A stretch of 7,871 bases of DNA from CAZOWW01 sp964583765 (GTDB lineage: Bacteria > Actinomycetota > Actinomycetes > Actinomycetales > Kineosporiaceae): assembly GCA_964583765.1 (NCBI GenBank), contig CAZOWW010000190.1:1-7871 (forward strand). The letters are read 5' to 3'. The notes beneath the pieces are model-generated. The model was not told where the DNA came from. It searched no databases and was given only the letters and a program-made list of their open reading frames with translations. Positions 6,396 to 7,871 of the stretch are shown here, one piece after another (the stretch's first letter is position 1; every line of letters begins with the position of its first letter). A program made the translations under genes and the position numbers.

Positions 6396-6674
6396 GTGGT
6401 CGTGGACGGGTGCGGCGTCGAGGCCACCGTCAAGATGGGAACCCTGGAGGCGTTGCTGACCGGCCGCAGCTATGCGGAAACCATGGCCGAGCGGAACCTC
6501 GAACCAGTCGCAATGTGGGACGACGGGAGCGGATGGTGGAACGTCTGCCGGGCACGTCGACGACACGCCGGCTCAGCACACCACCAAGATCAACTTAGGC
6601 TACGTGGCATTGGGCCCAGGCCTGACATCGGCCGTGATCCGCCCCGATCGCGTCGCGCGTTAGCAAATCCGTGA
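6396..6674 (+). pseudogene. Possible small or decayed coding region of unknown function
   Basis: From about 6396 to 6553 the plus strand has strongly coding-like third positions. It reads VVVDGCGVEATVKMGTLEAL, then TGRSYAETMAERNLEPVAMW and DDGSGWWNV. After WNVC the frame turns arginine-rich and loses codon bias until the stop at 6674, as if a frameshift or deletion had occurred. Starts are poor: GTG at 6396, or ATG at 6258 with only a weak GGGA upstream. I do not recognise the family. The upstream part 6129-6395 shows mixed codon use and no clear gene. A remnant is the most likely reading. Confidence 0.3.
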
Positions 6675-6685
6675 GAATCGGACAT

Positions 6686-6725
6686 GCAAACGGGCCCGGA
6701 GGGAGTCCCTCCGGGCCCGTTTTGC
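6686..6725 (-). terminator. Strong bidirectional hairpin terminator after the tRNA remnant
   Basis: AAACGGGCCCGGAGGGA (6688-6704) is mirrored by TCCCTCCGGGCCCGTTT (6706-6722), giving about 15 stem pairs and a tiny loop, with T-rich ends on both strands (TTTT on plus, TTT on minus). It starts two bases after the encoded CCA of the tRNA remnant, the usual place for a tRNA terminator. It also closes the plus-strand side of the preceding region. Confidence 0.8.
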
Positions 6726-6726
6726 C

Positions 6727-6771
6727 TGGTAGCGGGGGCGGGATTTGAACCCGCGACCTCTGGTTTATGAG
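6727..6771 (-). tRNA. 3' half of a tRNA with CAU anticodon; probable attachment-site (att) scar
   Basis: Read on the minus strand, the segment holds a complete 3' half of a tRNA. It has anticodon loop CTCATAA (6765-6771), the 3' anticodon strand ACCAG, variable loop AGGTC, and T-arm GCGGG-TTCAAAT-CCCGC. The acceptor strand CCCCGCT, then ACCA, complete it. The matching 5' half is absent: upstream bases (AGCTG) do not pair with ACCAG, and no AGCGGGG acceptor strand lies at the right distance. A tRNA cut at the anticodon loop with the 3' part intact is the typical footprint left at one end of an integrative element or prophage. The CAU anticodon fits tRNA(Met) or tRNA(Ile2). It is unlikely to give a working tRNA by itself. 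Confidence 0.7.
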
Positions 6772-7372
6772 CAGCTTGTCACCTGTCTCATGCGTCTCTC
6801 CAGACGAGAGTAAGAGCACGTTCACCAGCTGCGACACCTACAAGGAGTCTCATACGTCCCGCACGGTCCGGCGTTTCTCGATGCCTCTTGGTCACGCCTT
6901 GGTCATAGTCCCTCCGGCTTCCGGCACCGTCTCGGCGCAGGTGATCCCACGCTGGGACGACCTACGCACTGCCCGGCGGCTACGCGTCGCGCTGTGCCCC
7001 CCGCTGCCATGGGAGACAAGGAGGTGTCAGCCACGACCGCCGCAGCCGTCAGTCCACGGTGTTCAGACTTTGGCTCTTCTCGCCCCATGACGACGTTCGA
7101 CGTCCTCTGCGTAGGGAGATCGTGTTGACCCTGGTTGTCGTCATGATGCGCGATGATGACCAGAGTGCCGTTCGCGACGCAGGTCCAGCGGTTCGACGTT
7201 CCTCTCGGCAAGGGCTACGCGGTAGACGACGACGGTATCCGGACTGAGAGCGCGTGGAGACCCCCTCGCCGGACAAACACGGCCTGGACACGCTCGGTAG
7301 CCGCCAGTCGTTTGCGCTGTTGGGAGAGCCAGGGGCGGGTGTCAAGGTCGCAGCCGATCGGTCACGGAACGA
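6772..7372. other. Stretch without a supportable gene, on the presumed element side of the att scar
   Basis: About 600 bases with no frame that has both a good start and consistent codon use. A minus-strand frame starting near 6837 runs straight into the tRNA remnant; its SRVQIPPP part is only the translated T-arm and acceptor, so it is not taken as a gene. No integrase, excisionase or replication motif was seen. The G/C content looks slightly lower here than in the flanking genes. Confidence 0.4.
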
Positions 7373-7871
7373 TCACCCCATCGCCAGGTTGAAGTAAGCC
7401 CCGGCTACGACGGTGTTGACGGCGCCGAGGTCCGGCGGTGTCGTCGTCTCGCCGTAGGAGTTTTGTCCCCAGCCGACCACGGTCCCGTCACCCTTGATTG
7501 CCAGACTGTGCATGAGCCCGCCGGCGATGGCGCGCACCGCGCCCAGGTTCGCTGGCGGCGTCGCTTGACCGTAGGCGTTGTATCCCCAGCCGACCACGGT
7601 CCCGTTACCCTTGATCGCCAGAGCGTGCGAGCCGCCCGCGGCGATGGCGCGCACCGCGCCCAGGTTGGCTGGCGGCGTCGCCTGACCGTAGGTGTTTTGT
7701 CCCCAGCCGACCACGGTCCCGTCACCCTTGATCGCCAGACTGTAGTTCCAGCCGGCAGCGATGGCGCGCACCGCGCCCAGGTTGGCTGGTGGCGTCGCTT
7801 GACCGTAGGCGTTGTTTCCCCAGCCGACCACGGTCCCGTCACCCTTGATCGCCAGGCTGTGGAAGCCGCCC
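7373..7871 (-). CDS. RCC1-repeat protein, C-terminal part (runs off right edge)
   Basis: The frame is open from the right edge to TGA at 7373-7375, so only the last 165 or so residues are visible. It consists of 39-residue repeats, GTVVGWGNNAYGQATPPANL followed by GAVRAIAAGWNYSLAIKGD. The WGxNxxGQ and AIAAGxxHSLAxKxDG motifs are the RCC1 (regulator of chromosome condensation 1) blade signature. Such repeats fold into a seven-bladed propeller that serves for protein binding; in bacteria the proteins are often secreted or surface-located. The last blade is degenerate (GETTTPPDLGAVNTVVAGAY) and the protein ends FNLAMG, directly after an incomplete motif, which is common where the N-terminal strand closes the ring. 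Start, signal peptide and any fused domain lie right of the window. Confidence 0.85.
   Translation of the reverse strand, partial: GGFHSLAIKGDGTVVGWGNNAYGQATPPANLGAVRAIAAGWNYSLAIKGDGTVVGWGQNTYGQATPPANLGAVRAIAAGGSHALAIKGNGTVVGWGYNAYGQATPPANLGAVRAIAGGLMHSLAIKGDGTVVGWGQNSYGETTTPPDLGAVNTVVAGAYFNLAMG
7376..7871 (-). repeat. Tandem 117-bp repeats encoding RCC1 blades
   Basis: The anchor CCGACCACGGTCCCGT occurs at 7473, 7590, 7707 and 7824 on the plus strand, an exact 117-bp (39-codon) period. The inner units differ at only a few positions, such as tat/ttt in GTTGTATCC versus GTTGTTTCC. The final unit at 7376-7472 is clearly diverged. The similarity at silent positions implies recent duplication or ongoing gene conversion. 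Confidence 0.9.

Noticed and set aside
6595..6837. Minus-strand 80-aa frame reading into the tRNA remnant, considered as an integrase tail
   Set aside because: SRVQIPPP is simply the translated tRNA 3' half, and the rest has no tyrosine-recombinase motif.
1..7871. CRISPR array or replication origin
   Set aside because: No short regularly spaced repeats other than the in-frame 117-bp RCC1 units and the single pair at 1072-1105; no DnaA-box cluster was seen.

Overview
The window is very GC-rich, with strong G/C preference at third codon positions in the convincing genes. The gene content suggests an actinobacterium, most likely a Streptomyces-like one. Clues are an XRE plus AbiEii toxin-antitoxin pair, the N-terminus of a NACHT-type membrane protein, GTG starts, and a deaminase resembling the streptomycete aminodeoxyfutalosine type. 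No species can be named from the sequence alone, and all family calls come from remembered motifs rather than a database search.

Layout. (1) Positions 1-583, minus strand: the 5' part of a group II intron. It holds the ribozyme 5' region and the first codons of its reverse transcriptase/maturase, which runs off the left edge. The intron appears to sit inside the end of a broken helix-turn-helix gene (584-756). (2) 757-1339: no supportable gene. (3) 1340-1981, minus: a small single-pass membrane protein of unknown function. (4) 2142-2192: a very long hairpin. (5) 2212-3437, minus: a two-gene toxin-antitoxin operon, an XRE-type antitoxin/repressor followed with ATGA overlap by an AbiEii-type nucleotidyltransferase. 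A perfect 16-bp palindrome (3456-3471) in front of it is a likely operator. (6) 3474-3998, minus: the two-helix N-terminus of a NACHT-like protein, cut short next to that operator. (7) 3999-4563: divergent intergenic and leader DNA. (8) 4564-6128, plus: a TrmO-family methyltransferase overlapping an adenosine deaminase family protein. (9) 6129-6685: degraded coding DNA. (10) 6686-6771: a strong hairpin terminator and the 3' half of a tRNA with a CAU anticodon (minus strand), which looks like one end of an integrated element. (11) 6772-7372: no supportable gene. (12) 7373-7871, minus: the C-terminal end of an RCC1-repeat protein made of near-identical 117-bp units, running off the right edge.

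The window reads as accessory DNA around a small housekeeping-like island. The trmO-deaminase pair is the only intact metabolic unit. It is flanked by mobile or defence-related material: intron, toxin-antitoxin pair, truncated NACHT protein, tRNA attachment-site scar and a tandem-repeat gene. The most interesting points are the glutamine replacing the usual ribose-contacting aspartate in the deaminase together with its coupling to trmO, the toxin-antitoxin operator abutting the truncated NACHT gene, and the tRNA half-site junction.
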